From positions 1-64,000 of the forward strand of contig CANQPJ010000001.1 in assembly GCA_947625755.1 (NCBI GenBank): 64,000 nt of DNA. Reading direction: 5' to 3'. Origin of the DNA: an uncultured Lachnospiraceae bacterium (lineage in GTDB: Bacteria > Bacillota > Clostridia > Lachnospirales > Lachnospiraceae). The position numbers and the translations under genes were made by a program. Under the pieces are notes generated by a model. That model made no database searches, had not been told where the DNA came from, and saw nothing but the letters and a program-made list of their open reading frames with translations. How positions within the stretch are numbered: the first letter of the stretch is position 1; each line of letters starts with the position of its first letter. This document shows positions 17,111-26,596 of the stretch, piece after piece.

Positions 17111-18064
17111 ATGCGGGAAATTACAATTACCAAAAATGAAGCCGGACAGCGGTTTGACAAATTCCTTTTTAAATATTTTAAAGGGGCGTCTGCCGGATTT
17201 ATTTATAAAATGCTTCGAAAAAAGAATATTGTCATCAATGGGAACAAGTCGGATGGCAAAGATAAATTAAAGGAATATGACAGAATTACAGTTTTTATGT
17301 CTGATGAAACCATTGAAAAGTTTCGTGGCATCAGCGTGCCTGAAATTGTAAGTCCCATTGATTTAGAGATTGTTTACGAAGATGAAAATGTTATTTTTGT
17401 AAATAAACCATCCGGCATGTTGAGTCAGAAGGCAAAAGTTTCTGATATTTCAATAAATGAATATATTATTTCTTATTTAATAGCGAGTGGACAGCTGAAA
17501 AAAGAAGATTTACAGACCTTTAAGCCGAGTATCTGTAACAGATTGGACAGAAATACCAGCGGTCTTATTGTTGCGGGAAAATCTCTGGCGGGCTTACAGG
17601 AAATGGCAAAAATGTTTCAGGAACGCCGAATGGATAAATATTATCTGGCGCTGGTAAGTGGGATAATAAAAGATTCTTCTACAATCAAAGGCTATCTTTC
17701 TAAAAATGAGAACACAAATAAAGTATATATCAGGGAAGAAGAAACAAAGGGACAATATATTGAAACAAAATATAAACCGCTAAAATATAAAGAGAATTTT
17801 ACATTATTGAAGATAAAACTAATCACAGGAAAGACACATCAGATTCGGGCGCATTTAGCATCTATCGGCTGCCCGATTATCGGCGATTATAAATATGGAA
17901 ATAAGAATATCAATGACAAATATAAAAAAAATTATGGAATAAAAAGTCAAATGCTTCATTCTTTTCAACTGGTTTTTAAAGATGTGGAGGGGGTATGTAA
18001 TAATTTATCCCATAGAACATTTACAGCTTTGCTTCCGGAAGAATTTGAACGAATGATAAAATGA
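17111..18064 (+). CDS. RluA-family RNA pseudouridine synthase
   Basis: This 317-residue enzyme isomerises uridine to pseudouridine in rRNA or tRNA. It has an N-terminal S4 RNA-binding domain (about 12-75) and the RluA catalytic domain. The motif II reads NRLDRNTSG (N143-G151); the catalytic D146 is present, but the usual first His is Asn. Motif III KTHQIRAHLA near 245 is intact. A second RluA-family gene, with the standard His, is at 41467. The specific uridine target cannot be read from sequence. The ribosome site is AGAGGA. recU follows 31 bases later. Confidence 0.9.
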   Translation: MREITITKNEAGQRFDKFLFKYFKGASAGFIYKMLRKKNIVINGNKSDGKDKLKEYDRITVFMSDETIEKFRGISVPEIVSPIDLEIVYEDENVIFVNKPSGMLSQKAKVSDISINEYIISYLIASGQLKKEDLQTFKPSICNRLDRNTSGLIVAGKSLAGLQEMAKMFQERRMDKYYLALVSGIIKDSSTIKGYLSKNENTNKVYIREEETKGQYIETKYKPLKYKENFTLLKIKLITGKTHQIRAHLASIGCPIIGDYKYGNKNINDKYKKNYGIKSQMLHSFQLVFKDVEGVCNNLSHRTFTALLPEEFERMIK

Positions 18065-18095
18065 TAAGTTTATAATGTTAAAACAGGAGTGAAAA

Positions 18096-18662
18096 ATGGG
18101 AACATGGTCATCAAGAGGTCTTCGGGGTTCTACCCTGGAAGACATGATAAATATGACAAATGACAATTACAGAGAAAAAGGACTGGCATTAATCCAAAAG
18201 ATTCCCACCCCAATTACCCCGGTACAGATTGACCAGACAACGAGACATATTACATTAGCGTATTTTGAAAAGCAAAGCACGGTTGATTATATAGGTTCGG
18301 TTCAAGGAATTCCGGTATGTTTTGATGCTAAAGAGTGTGCGACAGACACTTTTCCTATGATGAATATTCACGAACATCAGATTCATTTTATGGAAGACTT
18401 CGAAAAACAGGGTGGAATTTCTTTCATCATACTTTTTTATTCTCATAAAAATGAAATATATTATATTCCTTTTACGGATATTAAGGGATTTTACGACAGA
18501 AGTATTTCAGGTGGCAAAAAAAGTTTCAGATATGATGAGATTGATAAAAGCTATCAATTAAAAAAAGCACCGGGAGCGTTGGTACATTATTTAGAGGGGA
18601 TCCAAAAAGACCTTGAGTATCGTGGCAGCGTGGATGAAGCAGAGATAAGCGATAGAAATTAA
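18096..18662 (+). CDS. recU: Holliday junction resolvase RecU
   Basis: This 188-residue nuclease cuts four-way junctions during recombination and helps chromosome segregation in Firmicutes. The active-site pattern of the family is visible: D64 in STVDYIG, then D77 and K79 in FDAKE. In B. subtilis RecU the D77 position is Glu, so this is a conservative acidic variant. The N-terminal SSRGLRGSTLEDMI segment is the conserved RecU start. Length fits the family (about 200). It lacks the usual neighbouring pbp1A gene. Confidence 0.88.
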   Translation: MGTWSSRGLRGSTLEDMINMTNDNYREKGLALIQKIPTPITPVQIDQTTRHITLAYFEKQSTVDYIGSVQGIPVCFDAKECATDTFPMMNIHEHQIHFMEDFEKQGGISFIILFYSHKNEIYYIPFTDIKGFYDRSISGGKKSFRYDEIDKSYQLKKAPGALVHYLEGIQKDLEYRGSVDEAEISDRN

Positions 18663-18675
18663 ATGTTATTTTTAC

Positions 18676-18704
18676 TTGACATAAGATAATGATTGATGTA
18701 ATAT
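18676..18704 (+). promoter_or_regulatory. Histidine operon promoter
   Basis: TTGACA (18676-18681), 17 bases and TAATAT (18699-18704) form a near-consensus promoter. The roughly 60-base leader that follows is too short for a T-box; it contains only small dyads such as GGTAAT/ATTACC near 18725-18740. Confidence 0.7.
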
Positions 18705-18769
18705 AGCATTTAGTCTGCTAACAAGGTAATGAATTACCACTTTAAAGCGATAAAGTATAAGGAGATTAT

Positions 18770-19969
18770 ATGAGTAAAGTATTATTACATACGCCGGTTG
18801 GTGTAAGAGATATATATGGTAAGGAATGTGCCATAAAATTAACCATGGAAAATAATATTAATCATGTGTTTAATCTTTATGGTTATCATAATATTCAGAC
18901 ACCAACGTTTGAGTTTTTTGATATTTTCAGTAAGGAACGTGGTTCTGTTGCATCAAAAAATCTTTATAAATTTTTTGACAGGGAGGGAAATACTCTTGTT
19001 TTAAGACCTGATATTACACCCTCCATTGCAAGACTTGCAGCAAAATATTATATGGATACCAATGTTCCGATTAAGCTTTGCTATAATGCCAATACATATG
19101 TCAACACATCTGAATTACAGGGAAAATTAAAAGAAACGACACAATTAGGGTGTGAATTGATTAATGATGATTCCGTGGAGGCGGATGCAGAAATAATAGC
19201 ATTGGTTGTGGAATCTTTAAAGGCATCCGGGTTAAATGATTTTTTGGTAGAAATCGGTCATGTTGATTTTTATAAGGGCTTAATTGTTGAAAGCGGATTA
19301 AATGAAGAAGCAGAAGTAAAACTTCGTGAAATGATTTTAAACAAGAATGATTTTGCAGTAGAAGAAATATTAAATCAAAATCATGTAACCGGTGAAGTAA
19401 AAAATGCTATGTTGAAACTTCCCGAATTATTTGGTTCTGTTGATGTTTTACATACAGCAAAGGAATTGACGACAAACAGAAAAGCTCTTAATGCCATCAA
19501 ACGGTTAGAAAAATTATATTCCATTTTGGATGATTATGGGGTAAATAAATATATCAGTTTTGATTTGGCATCACTTAGTAACTATGGATATTATACAGGG
19601 ATTATTTTTAAGGGCTTTACTTATGGCACAGGAGAACAGATTGCAGCTGGTGGGCGATATGATAAATTACTCTCCCAGTTTGGCAAAAACGCCGCGGCAA
19701 TTGGCTTTGCAGTTTATATGGATCAGATTATGATAGCCCATAGTGGAAAGATATTTGAAACAGATTATGCATATGAGGTCATTATATATGAACCTAAATT
19801 TAGAAAATATGCTTTTTCTCTGGCAAATGATTTGAGAAAAAGGGGTATCAAAACGGAATTGATTCCGAAAAAGAAAGAGATTTCCATTGAAGAATATAAG
19901 AGATTTAAAATAGATGATGGGGCATTGAAAGTAACATATGTTTCTAAAGATGGCGCGGTTGAAATTTAA
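18770..19969 (+). CDS. hisZ: ATP phosphoribosyltransferase regulatory subunit HisZ
   Basis: This 399-residue histidyl-tRNA-synthetase paralogue forms a hetero-octamer with short HisG, and the complex catalyses the first step of histidine synthesis with histidine feedback. The N-terminus (TPVGVRDIYGKE) and LRPDITPSIARLAA near 78-91 are typical class II synthetase-like motifs; the paralogue cannot charge tRNA. The adjacent hisG is the short form, which needs HisZ, confirming the call over HisS. First gene of the operon, with an AAGGAG ribosome site. Confidence 0.93.
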   Translation: MSKVLLHTPVGVRDIYGKECAIKLTMENNINHVFNLYGYHNIQTPTFEFFDIFSKERGSVASKNLYKFFDREGNTLVLRPDITPSIARLAAKYYMDTNVPIKLCYNANTYVNTSELQGKLKETTQLGCELINDDSVEADAEIIALVVESLKASGLNDFLVEIGHVDFYKGLIVESGLNEEAEVKLREMILNKNDFAVEEILNQNHVTGEVKNAMLKLPELFGSVDVLHTAKELTTNRKALNAIKRLEKLYSILDDYGVNKYISFDLASLSNYGYYTGIIFKGFTYGTGEQIAAGGRYDKLLSQFGKNAAAIGFAVYMDQIMIAHSGKIFETDYAYEVIIYEPKFRKYAFSLANDLRKRGIKTELIPKKKEISIEEYKRFKIDDGALKVTYVSKDGAVEI

Positions 19970-20007
19970 TAAACAATGAACATTGAAGTGATAAGATGGG
20001 AGAAAAT

Positions 20008-20649
20008 ATGAGATATTTAACGTTTGCTTTGGCAAAGGGACGTTTGGCAAAAACAGCAATGGAAATGTTTGAGAAAATCGGCATTGAATGCGAAGAAATG
20101 AAAGATGAAAAGACAAGAAAATTAATTTTTGTAAATGAAGAATTAAAATTAAAATTTTTTCTGGCAAAGGCAAGTGATGTTCCTACATATGTAGAGTATG
20201 GTGCTGCTGATATAGGAATCGTAGGTAAAGATACGATTTTAGAGGAAGATAGAAAGCTATACGAGGTAATGGATTTGGGATTTGGAAAGTGTAAAATGTG
20301 TGTATGTGGCCCGGAATCGGCTGGAGAATTATTACAAAATCACAGCATGATTCGTGTTGCTTCCAAATATCCTAAAATTGCAAAAGATTATTTTTATAAT
20401 AAAAAACACCAGACCGTGGAAATTATTAAATTAAACGGTTCTGTGGAGCTTGCTCCCATTGTCGGACTGTCGGAAGTGATTGTCGATATTGTGGAAACCG
20501 GGACTACCTTAAAAGAAAATGGTCTTGGTGTTTTAGAAGAAGTTTGTCCATTATCAGCAAGGATGGTTGTCAATCAGGTGAGCATGAAAATGGAAGATGA
20601 AAGAATCAGAAAGATTATATCGGATTTAAAAGAACAGATGAATAATTAA
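20008..20649 (+). CDS. hisG: ATP phosphoribosyltransferase catalytic subunit (short form)
   Basis: This 213-residue enzyme joins ATP and PRPP to give phosphoribosyl-ATP, the committed step of histidine synthesis. It lacks the C-terminal regulatory ACT-like domain of the long form, consistent with dependence on HisZ just upstream. [12 protein letters not shown] at the start and the PRPP loop [11 protein letters not shown] near 162-172 are visible. I start at the ATG at 20008 because GGGAGA lies five bases before it; an ATG at 19996 overlaps that site. Confidence 0.94.
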   Translation: MRYLTFALAKGRLAKTAMEMFEKIGIECEEMKDEKTRKLIFVNEELKLKFFLAKASDVPTYVEYGAADIGIVGKDTILEEDRKLYEVMDLGFGKCKMCVCGPESAGELLQNHSMIRVASKYPKIAKDYFYNKKHQTVEIIKLNGSVELAPIVGLSEVIVDIVETGTTLKENGLGVLEEVCPLSARMVVNQVSMKMEDERIRKIISDLKEQMNN

Positions 20650-20696
20650 TATATAAATCATCCTTTACAGAAGGTGATTTCAAAGAGGTGATTGTT

Positions 20697-21992
20697 ATGA
20701 GAATAGTAAATTTAAATGAGGATTCCAAAAAAAATATTTTAACGGATTTACTAAAGAGGAGTCCAAATCATTATGACCGTTTTGCTGACAGTGTAAATGA
20801 GATACTTATGAATGTAAAAGAAAATGGGGATAAGGCATTATTCGAATATACAAAAAAATTTGATAAGGCAGACATCAATGCATCAAATATTTTGGTAACA
20901 CAAGAAGAAATCCGGGAAGCCTATGATTCTTTAGAGAACAAAGAATTTGTTCATATTATCAGAAAATCATTGAAGAACATTCAGGAATATCACGAAAAAC
21001 AGAAACAATACAGCTGGTTTGATTCCAAAACAGATGGTTCTATGCTGGGACAGAAGGTTACCGCCCTGTCAAGAGTAGGAGTATATGTTCCGGGTGGAAA
21101 AGCTGCATACCCTTCTTCGGTGCTTATGAATGTAATTCCTGCAAAGGTGGCAGGGGTGGATGAAATCATTATGGTAACTCCTCCGGGAAAAGATGGAAAA
21201 GTAAACCCGAACACGTTAGTTGCTGCAAATGAAGCAGGCGTTGATAAAATTTACAAAGTGGGCGGGGCACATGCAATCGGCGCAATGGCTTATGGAACAG
21301 AGAGTATTAAGAAAGTAGATAAAATAGTCGGACCGGGAAATATTTATGTGGCATTGGCAAAAAAAGCCGTATTTGGATATGTAAGTATTGATTCGATTGC
21401 CGGTCCAAGTGAAATACTTGTAATTGCAGATGAAAGTGCCAATCCAAAATATGTTGCAGCGGATTTGCTGTCCCAGGCGGAGCATGACGAACTGGCATCT
21501 GCCATTCTGGTTACCACCAGCAAAAAATTAGCAGACGATGTTTCAGAATGGGTAGATAAATTTACTGCTGAATTAAGCCGTCGTGAAATTATTCAAAAAT
21601 CATTGGATAATTACGGATATATTCTGTTAGCAGATAGTATGGATGATGTGATTGATACAGCGAATGAAATTGCTTCTGAACATTTAGAAATACTGACGAA
21701 GAATCCTTTTGATATAATGACCAAAATTAAGAATGCAGGAGCAATTTTTCTTGGAGAGTACAGTTCTGAACCGCTGGGCGATTATTTTGCAGGTCCGAAC
21801 CATGTTTTGCCGACCAACGGTACGGCAAAGTTTTTCTCCCCATTGAGTGTTGATGATTTTATAAAAAAATCAAGTATTATATCATTTTCCAGGGAAGCAT
21901 TAGAACCTGTCAGTGAGGATATTCAGAAATTTGCCAGAGCAGAAGGTTTGACAGCTCATGCAAATTCTATTAAAGTTAGGTTTGATAAATAA
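20697..21992 (+). CDS. hisD: Histidinol dehydrogenase
   Basis: This 431-residue zinc enzyme oxidises L-histidinol to L-histidine in two NAD-dependent steps, the end of the pathway. The family signature with GPGNIYVALAK, SIAGPSEILV and the SQAEHDELASAIL stretch is visible, as are the catalytic EH pair in SEHLEI and the GPNHVLPT motif. The ATG at 20697 is preceded by AGAGGTG; the GTG at 20688 overlaps the ribosome site. It is in the his operon between hisG and hisB. Confidence 0.95.
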   Translation: MRIVNLNEDSKKNILTDLLKRSPNHYDRFADSVNEILMNVKENGDKALFEYTKKFDKADINASNILVTQEEIREAYDSLENKEFVHIIRKSLKNIQEYHEKQKQYSWFDSKTDGSMLGQKVTALSRVGVYVPGGKAAYPSSVLMNVIPAKVAGVDEIIMVTPPGKDGKVNPNTLVAANEAGVDKIYKVGGAHAIGAMAYGTESIKKVDKIVGPGNIYVALAKKAVFGYVSIDSIAGPSEILVIADESANPKYVAADLLSQAEHDELASAILVTTSKKLADDVSEWVDKFTAELSRREIIQKSLDNYGYILLADSMDDVIDTANEIASEHLEILTKNPFDIMTKIKNAGAIFLGEYSSEPLGDYFAGPNHVLPTNGTAKFFSPLSVDDFIKKSSIISFSREALEPVSEDIQKFARAEGLTAHANSIKVRFDK

Positions 21993-22009
21993 TAGAAAGA
22001 GAGGGTGTT

Positions 22010-22597
22010 ATGAGTAGAGTTGGAGAGTGTTCCAGAAGTACAAAGGAAACAAAAATTCAGGTTTCCATTCATTTAGATGGAACAGGAAAGGCTGAAATAG
22101 ATACAGGAATTGGGTTTTTTGACCATATGCTGATTAGTTTTGCAAAACATGGTTTATTCGATCTTACTGTGAAGGTTACGGGAGATTTATATGTAGACTG
22201 TCATCATACAATCGAAGATACGGGAATTGCATTGGGAGTGGCACTCCGGAAAGCTCTGGGTGAGAAAAAATCAATCAGACGTTATGGAAATATAATTCTG
22301 CCGATGGATGAATCTCTGGTACTTTGCGCACTGGATTTGTCCGGACGCCCATATCTTGTCTTTCATGCAGATTTTACCACGGACAGGGTTGGATATTTTG
22401 ATACAGAAATGGTCAGGGAATTTTTCCATGCGATTACTTATACAACGGGAATGAATTTACACATAAAAATGCTTGAGCAGGGAAATAACCACCATATGAT
22501 AGAGGGGATTTTCAAAGCTTTTGCCAAAGCTTTAGACCAGGCGACAATCGTAGATGAAAGAATTACAGATGTCCTCTCAACGAAAGGAACATTATAA
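22010..22597 (+). CDS. hisB: Imidazoleglycerol-phosphate dehydratase
   Basis: This 195-residue monofunctional dehydratase converts imidazole glycerol phosphate to imidazole acetol phosphate. The metal-binding motifs GFFDHML and [13 protein letters not shown], the second half-repeat [18 protein letters not shown] and typical length are all present. No phosphatase domain is fused. Its TAA overlaps the next ATG by one base, so translation is coupled to the fusion gene that follows. Confidence 0.95.
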   Translation: MSRVGECSRSTKETKIQVSIHLDGTGKAEIDTGIGFFDHMLISFAKHGLFDLTVKVTGDLYVDCHHTIEDTGIALGVALRKALGEKKSIRRYGNIILPMDESLVLCALDLSGRPYLVFHADFTTDRVGYFDTEMVREFFHAITYTTGMNLHIKMLEQGNNHHMIEGIFKAFAKALDQATIVDERITDVLSTKGTL

Positions 22598-23823
22598 TGA
22601 AATACTTTAATTTAATTCCATCCATTTATTTATATAACGGAAGAGTAGTGAATAAAGACAGCAAAGATATAATAGGAGATGGAAATCCTGTTACTCTTGC
22701 TTCGATTTATGATAATAATGGTGCCGATGAACTATTAATCTTTGATTTGTCATCCACAGACAGCGAGCATGAAGCAAATATCAGTGCCATGATTCATATT
22801 GCAGATACGGTTGATATTCCGATGATTGTAGGCGGAAATGTTCATAGATTAGAAGATGTCAAAAAATATATCTACACAGGTGCAAAAAAGGCAATGCTGT
22901 CAGCCGAGAATAATATGGACTTATTGGAGGAGGCATCTGCAAGATTTGGGAGTGAAAATATTGCACTCTATACCAATGAAAATATTGATTGTTCTGTAAA
23001 AGAAAAGATTTCATTGGTAATTTCGGACAGAAAAGATTTATCAGATGTTGATATTTTGTATATTGGAGAAAACAATATAAAAGAATTTGCCAATCAGGAG
23101 AAAGCATATGGAATATCTTCCGAAATATTTGATGAGACATTTGACTTTATGCGCTGCAAATCCGAATTAAAAGCAGAAAACATACTGGTGAATGTTTTTG
23201 AAAGTACTATGAAATTTAGCGAGTTTAAAAAGAATGGAGATGGTTTGCTTCCTGTCATTGTACAGGATTATAAAACCGACAAGGTTCTTATGCTTGCCTA
23301 TATGAATGAAGACGCTTTTAACAAAACAATAGAAACAGGAAAAATGACTTATTTTAGCAGAAGCAGAAATGAATTGTGGTTAAAAGGTGAAACATCAGGG
23401 CATTATCAGTATGTCAAAGAATTGTATATGGACTGTGACGTGGATACAATGCTTGCAAAGGTACGTCAGATAGGTGTTCCATGTCATACCGGTGCCGATA
23501 CCTGTTTTTTCCGTGAGTTAGTAAAAAAAGAATATGATAACACCAATCCAATGAAAGTATTTGAAGATGTTTTCAATGTCATTTTGGACAGAAAAGAGCA
23601 TCCGAAAGAAGGCTCCTATACCAATTATCTATTTGATAAAGGAATTGATAAAATACTTAAAAAAATAGGCGAGGAAGCAACGGAAATTGTTATTGCCGCA
23701 AAGAATCCGGATTCACAGGAAATTAAATATGAAATATCTGATTTTCTTTACCATGTAATGGTACTGATGGCAGAAAAAGGGGTGAGCTGGAAGGAAATAA
23801 CAAAAGAGCTCTCCAGAAGATAG
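22597..23823 (+). CDS. hisIE: HisF-like domain fused to HisI and HisE
   Basis: This 408-residue protein has three parts. Residues 1-195 resemble the first half of the HisF/HisA barrel (NGRVV near 14, [19 protein letters not shown] near 77-95), but the catalytic Asp equivalent to HisF D11 is Y11 and the second half with the other Asp is missing, so it looks non-catalytic. Residues about 205-310 are phosphoribosyl-AMP cyclohydrolase with the metal ligands D279, D281, D283 and zinc ligands C296 and C303. Residues about 315-408 are phosphoribosyl-ATP pyrophosphatase with [11 protein letters not shown]. HisI and HisE carry out steps 2 and 3 of histidine synthesis. It is the last his gene; hisA, hisF, hisH and hisC are not in the window. 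Confidence 0.9.
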   Translation: MKYFNLIPSIYLYNGRVVNKDSKDIIGDGNPVTLASIYDNNGADELLIFDLSSTDSEHEANISAMIHIADTVDIPMIVGGNVHRLEDVKKYIYTGAKKAMLSAENNMDLLEEASARFGSENIALYTNENIDCSVKEKISLVISDRKDLSDVDILYIGENNIKEFANQEKAYGISSEIFDETFDFMRCKSELKAENILVNVFESTMKFSEFKKNGDGLLPVIVQDYKTDKVLMLAYMNEDAFNKTIETGKMTYFSRSRNELWLKGETSGHYQYVKELYMDCDVDTMLAKVRQIGVPCHTGADTCFFRELVKKEYDNTNPMKVFEDVFNVILDRKEHPKEGSYTNYLFDKGIDKILKKIGEEATEIVIAAKNPDSQEIKYEISDFLYHVMVLMAEKGVSWKEITKELSRR

Positions 23824-23859
23824 TGAAATAAAACAAAATAGTGAGAAAGACATATAAAT

Positions 23860-23896
23860 AAAAAAGGAAGGTTTAAAGAATAAGCCTTCCTTTTTT
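23860..23896. terminator. Bidirectional terminator between his operon and PHP gene
   Basis: AAAAAAGGAAGG (23860-23871) pairs perfectly with CCTTCCTTTTTT (23885-23896), giving T runs in both directions. It serves the his operon on the plus strand and overlaps the stop codon of the convergent PHP gene. Confidence 0.9.
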
Positions 23897-24566
23897 AGAT
23901 GTCATAGATAAGGATTTTTTCTTTATTATTTTTTATCAAATCAATGTAATCTTTTATATCTTTAAACTTTTCTTTTACCTCTATTCCGCAGTTAATACTG
24001 TTATTATGATGTCTGTCGGTACCGGATGTCATTGGAAGATGATATTTATTAGCATACATGTAAGCCTGTTTGTTTTCTTCTTCATAATTAGAAGCATTAT
24101 AGACTTCAACAGCGTGTACCTGTTTTGGGTATAATCTGATTTTTTGAATATAAGGTCTGTTGCGAAACGGATGCGCATGAACCACCAGACCGCCGGCATG
24201 GTCAACTTCTCGAAACTGTTCTTTGATAGTCCAATGTTCCATTTCAGGATGATTTAAGAGCCATTCTTTGTCTAATCCGTATATAAGGAAGTCTTGATCA
24301 TCAAACGTTTCTTCCCATCCGAAAAATACCTGCAGTCCAATTTCTTCTCCGTTTTTTTTGGCTTCTTCATATCCTCTGCAAAACATATCAATGCGTTCAT
24401 CCCATGGCATAGCTTTTGGCACACAGGTATTTCCCCGAAAAAAATGATCGGTAACAATAATTCCGGTATATCCTGCATTATAATAGTCCATTACCTGTTC
24501 CCTGCCGGAAAGCGAAGCGCATGCGCTTCCTAATCTTGTGTGTACATGTGTATCATATTTATACAT
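23895..24566 (-). CDS. PHP-domain metal-dependent phosphoesterase
   Basis: This 223-residue PHP-domain protein shows the metal-binding motifs in order: HVH near the start (H8, H10), TDHFF near 41, E65 in GWEETFD, HAH near 134-136, and TSGTDRHH near 193. These proteins hydrolyse phosphate esters with two or three metals. Convergent placement against the his operon invites the idea of histidinol-phosphatase (HisK), which is missing from the operon, but it is shorter than typical HisK (about 268) and shares no operon with it. Many Clostridia carry uncharacterised PHP proteins of this size, so I call only the family. Confidence 0.75.
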   Translation of the reverse strand: MYKYDTHVHTRLGSACASLSGREQVMDYYNAGYTGIIVTDHFFRGNTCVPKAMPWDERIDMFCRGYEEAKKNGEEIGLQVFFGWEETFDDQDFLIYGLDKEWLLNHPEMEHWTIKEQFREVDHAGGLVVHAHPFRNRPYIQKIRLYPKQVHAVEVYNASNYEEENKQAYMYANKYHLPMTSGTDRHHNNSINCGIEVKEKFKDIKDYIDLIKNNKEKILIYDI

Positions 24567-24727
24567 AACTGATTCTCCATATATTAAATTTTGCTTTTTA
24601 AATATAAACTATCATATGAAATACGAGTGTATTTATGAAGTAATTTGTATGAGTAATTGTAAAATTTCCATAAATATAGTATCATAAAATCATGTGTGTT
24701 AAAAGAAAAAATTATGGTGAATAACAA

Positions 24728-26596
24728 ATGCGGAAATTGGCTTTAAGTGATGAAATTATGTTAAAAATAGATAAACCTGCCAGATATATTGGCGGGGAGG
24801 TCAACATGGTAATCAAAAATCCCAAAGATGTGGATGTCCGTTTTGCCATGTGTTTTCCTGATGTATATGATATTGGTATGTCTCATCTGGGAATACAGAT
24901 TATCTATGATTTATTAAACAAAAGAGAGGACATTTATTGTGAAAGAGTTTATTCTCCATGGATTGATTTAGATAAAATTATGAGGGAGAAAAACATTCCT
25001 TTATTCGCTCTTGAATCTCAACAGCCTGTGAAGAATTTTGATTTTTTAGGAATTACACTTCAGTATGAAATGTGTTATACAAATATTCTTCAGATATTGG
25101 ATTTGAGTCATATTCCGTTTATGGCAAAGGACAGATGCGAGGAAGATCCTATCGTAATTGGCGGTGGACCCTGTACATATAATCCGGAGCCTGTTGCAGA
25201 TTTTTTTGACATTTTTTATCTCGGAGAAGGAGAGACAGAATATTATCACCTGATTGATTTATACAAGGAAAATAAAGCAAAAGGAGGTTCAAGAAGAGAG
25301 TTTCTTGAAATGGCAGCAACCATTCCATGTATGTATGTTCCCTTGTTTTATGATGTCGTATACAAGGAAGATGGTACAATAAAAGAAATGAAACCAAATA
25401 ATTCTCATGCCCCCAAAACAATTAAAAAAGAGATTGTGTTGGATTTTGACCATGTATGTTACCCGGACAAACCATTAGTTCCATTCATACAAGTCGTGCA
25501 GGACAGATGTGTATTGGAGATTCAAAGGGGATGTATCAGGGAATGTAGATTTTGTCAGGCAGGTTCCGTGTACAAGCCATTAAGGGAAAAAAGTCTTGAA
25601 ACCTTAAAAAGAATTGCTCTTACACAATTAGAAAGTACCGGACATGATGAGATTTCTCTCAGTTCGTTAAGTACCAGTGATTACAGTAAATTACAGGAAC
25701 TGATAGATTTTCTAATGGAAGTGTGTGAACGAAAAAAAATAAATATTTCCCTTCCGTCTCTTCGGATAGATTCGTTTTCTTTGGATGTAATGCGTAAAGT
25801 ACAGGATGTTAAAAAAAGCTCCATTACTTTTGCACCGGAGGCAGGAACGCAGAGAATGCGTAACGTCATTAATAAAGGGTTGACGGAAGAAAATATATTA
25901 GATGGCTGCAGGCAGGCATTCATAGGCGGCTGGAATAAAGTAAAACTTTATTTTATGCTGGGACAGCCAACGGAAACAAATGATGATGTGGACGGTATCA
26001 TGGATTTGTGCGAAAAAATTGCTGAACTCTATTACGATACAGTTCCAAAGGAAGAAAGACATGGAAAATGCCAGATTACAGCCAGCACCTCTTTTTTTGT
26101 TCCAAAGCCTTTTACACCATTTCAATGGGCGCCAATGTGTACATCCCGGCAGTTTTTGGATAAAGCACACAGGGTTAACGATAAATTAAAGACTCTGCTG
26201 AACAGAAAAAGTATCAGATATAACTGGCACGAAGCAGATATTAGTGTGTTAGAGGGTCTCTTATCAAGAGGAGACAGAAAATTATCAAAGACCATTTTAA
26301 AAGCATACCAAAAGGGTGCTGTCTATGATGCATGGTCAGAGTGTCATGATAATAATATCTGGAAAGAAGCCATAGAAGAGACAAATGTAGATTTAGATTT
26401 TTATATTACAAGAGAAAGGCAGACAGATGAAATCTTTCCATGGGATTTTATTGATACCGGCGTGACAAAAGATTTTTTATTGAGAGAATGGCATAACGCA
26501 AAGGAAGAAAAGGTAACGCCAAATTGCAGAATGCATTGTTCCGGCTGTGGTGCCGCCGTCTTTAAAGGAGGTGTCTGCTTTGAAAATAAGAATTAG
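24728..26596 (+). CDS. B12-binding-domain radical SAM protein (TIGR03960-like)
   Basis: This 622-residue protein has an N-terminal cobalamin-binding-like region, a radical SAM core with CxxxCxxC at C269, C273 and C276 (RGCIRECRFC), and a C-terminal extension ending in a Cys-rich tail, MHCSGCGAAVFKGGVC. This is the family always found next to a DUF2344 protein, RNase G and L21, as here; in some lineages the two are fused. The substrate is not established; the ribosomal neighbourhood suggests an RNA or ribosome modification. Start has only a weak GGTGA site. It overlaps the next gene by 17 bases. Confidence 0.85.
   Translation: MRKLALSDEIMLKIDKPARYIGGEVNMVIKNPKDVDVRFAMCFPDVYDIGMSHLGIQIIYDLLNKREDIYCERVYSPWIDLDKIMREKNIPLFALESQQPVKNFDFLGITLQYEMCYTNILQILDLSHIPFMAKDRCEEDPIVIGGGPCTYNPEPVADFFDIFYLGEGETEYYHLIDLYKENKAKGGSRREFLEMAATIPCMYVPLFYDVVYKEDGTIKEMKPNNSHAPKTIKKEIVLDFDHVCYPDKPLVPFIQVVQDRCVLEIQRGCIRECRFCQAGSVYKPLREKSLETLKRIALTQLESTGHDEISLSSLSTSDYSKLQELIDFLMEVCERKKINISLPSLRIDSFSLDVMRKVQDVKKSSITFAPEAGTQRMRNVINKGLTEENILDGCRQAFIGGWNKVKLYFMLGQPTETNDDVDGIMDLCEKIAELYYDTVPKEERHGKCQITASTSFFVPKPFTPFQWAPMCTSRQFLDKAHRVNDKLKTLLNRKSIRYNWHEADISVLEGLLSRGDRKLSKTILKAYQKGAVYDAWSECHDNNIWKEAIEETNVDLDFYITRERQTDEIFPWDFIDTGVTKDFLLREWHNAKEEKVTPNCRMHCSGCGAAVFKGGVCFENKN

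Noticed and set aside
18705-18769. T-box riboswitch in front of the his operon
   Set aside because: The leader is only about 60 bases and lacks a T-box sequence and terminator.
19996-20007. ATG at 19996 as the hisG start
   Set aside because: It overlaps the GGGAGA ribosome site, and family proteins begin at the MRYLTFA segment at 20008.
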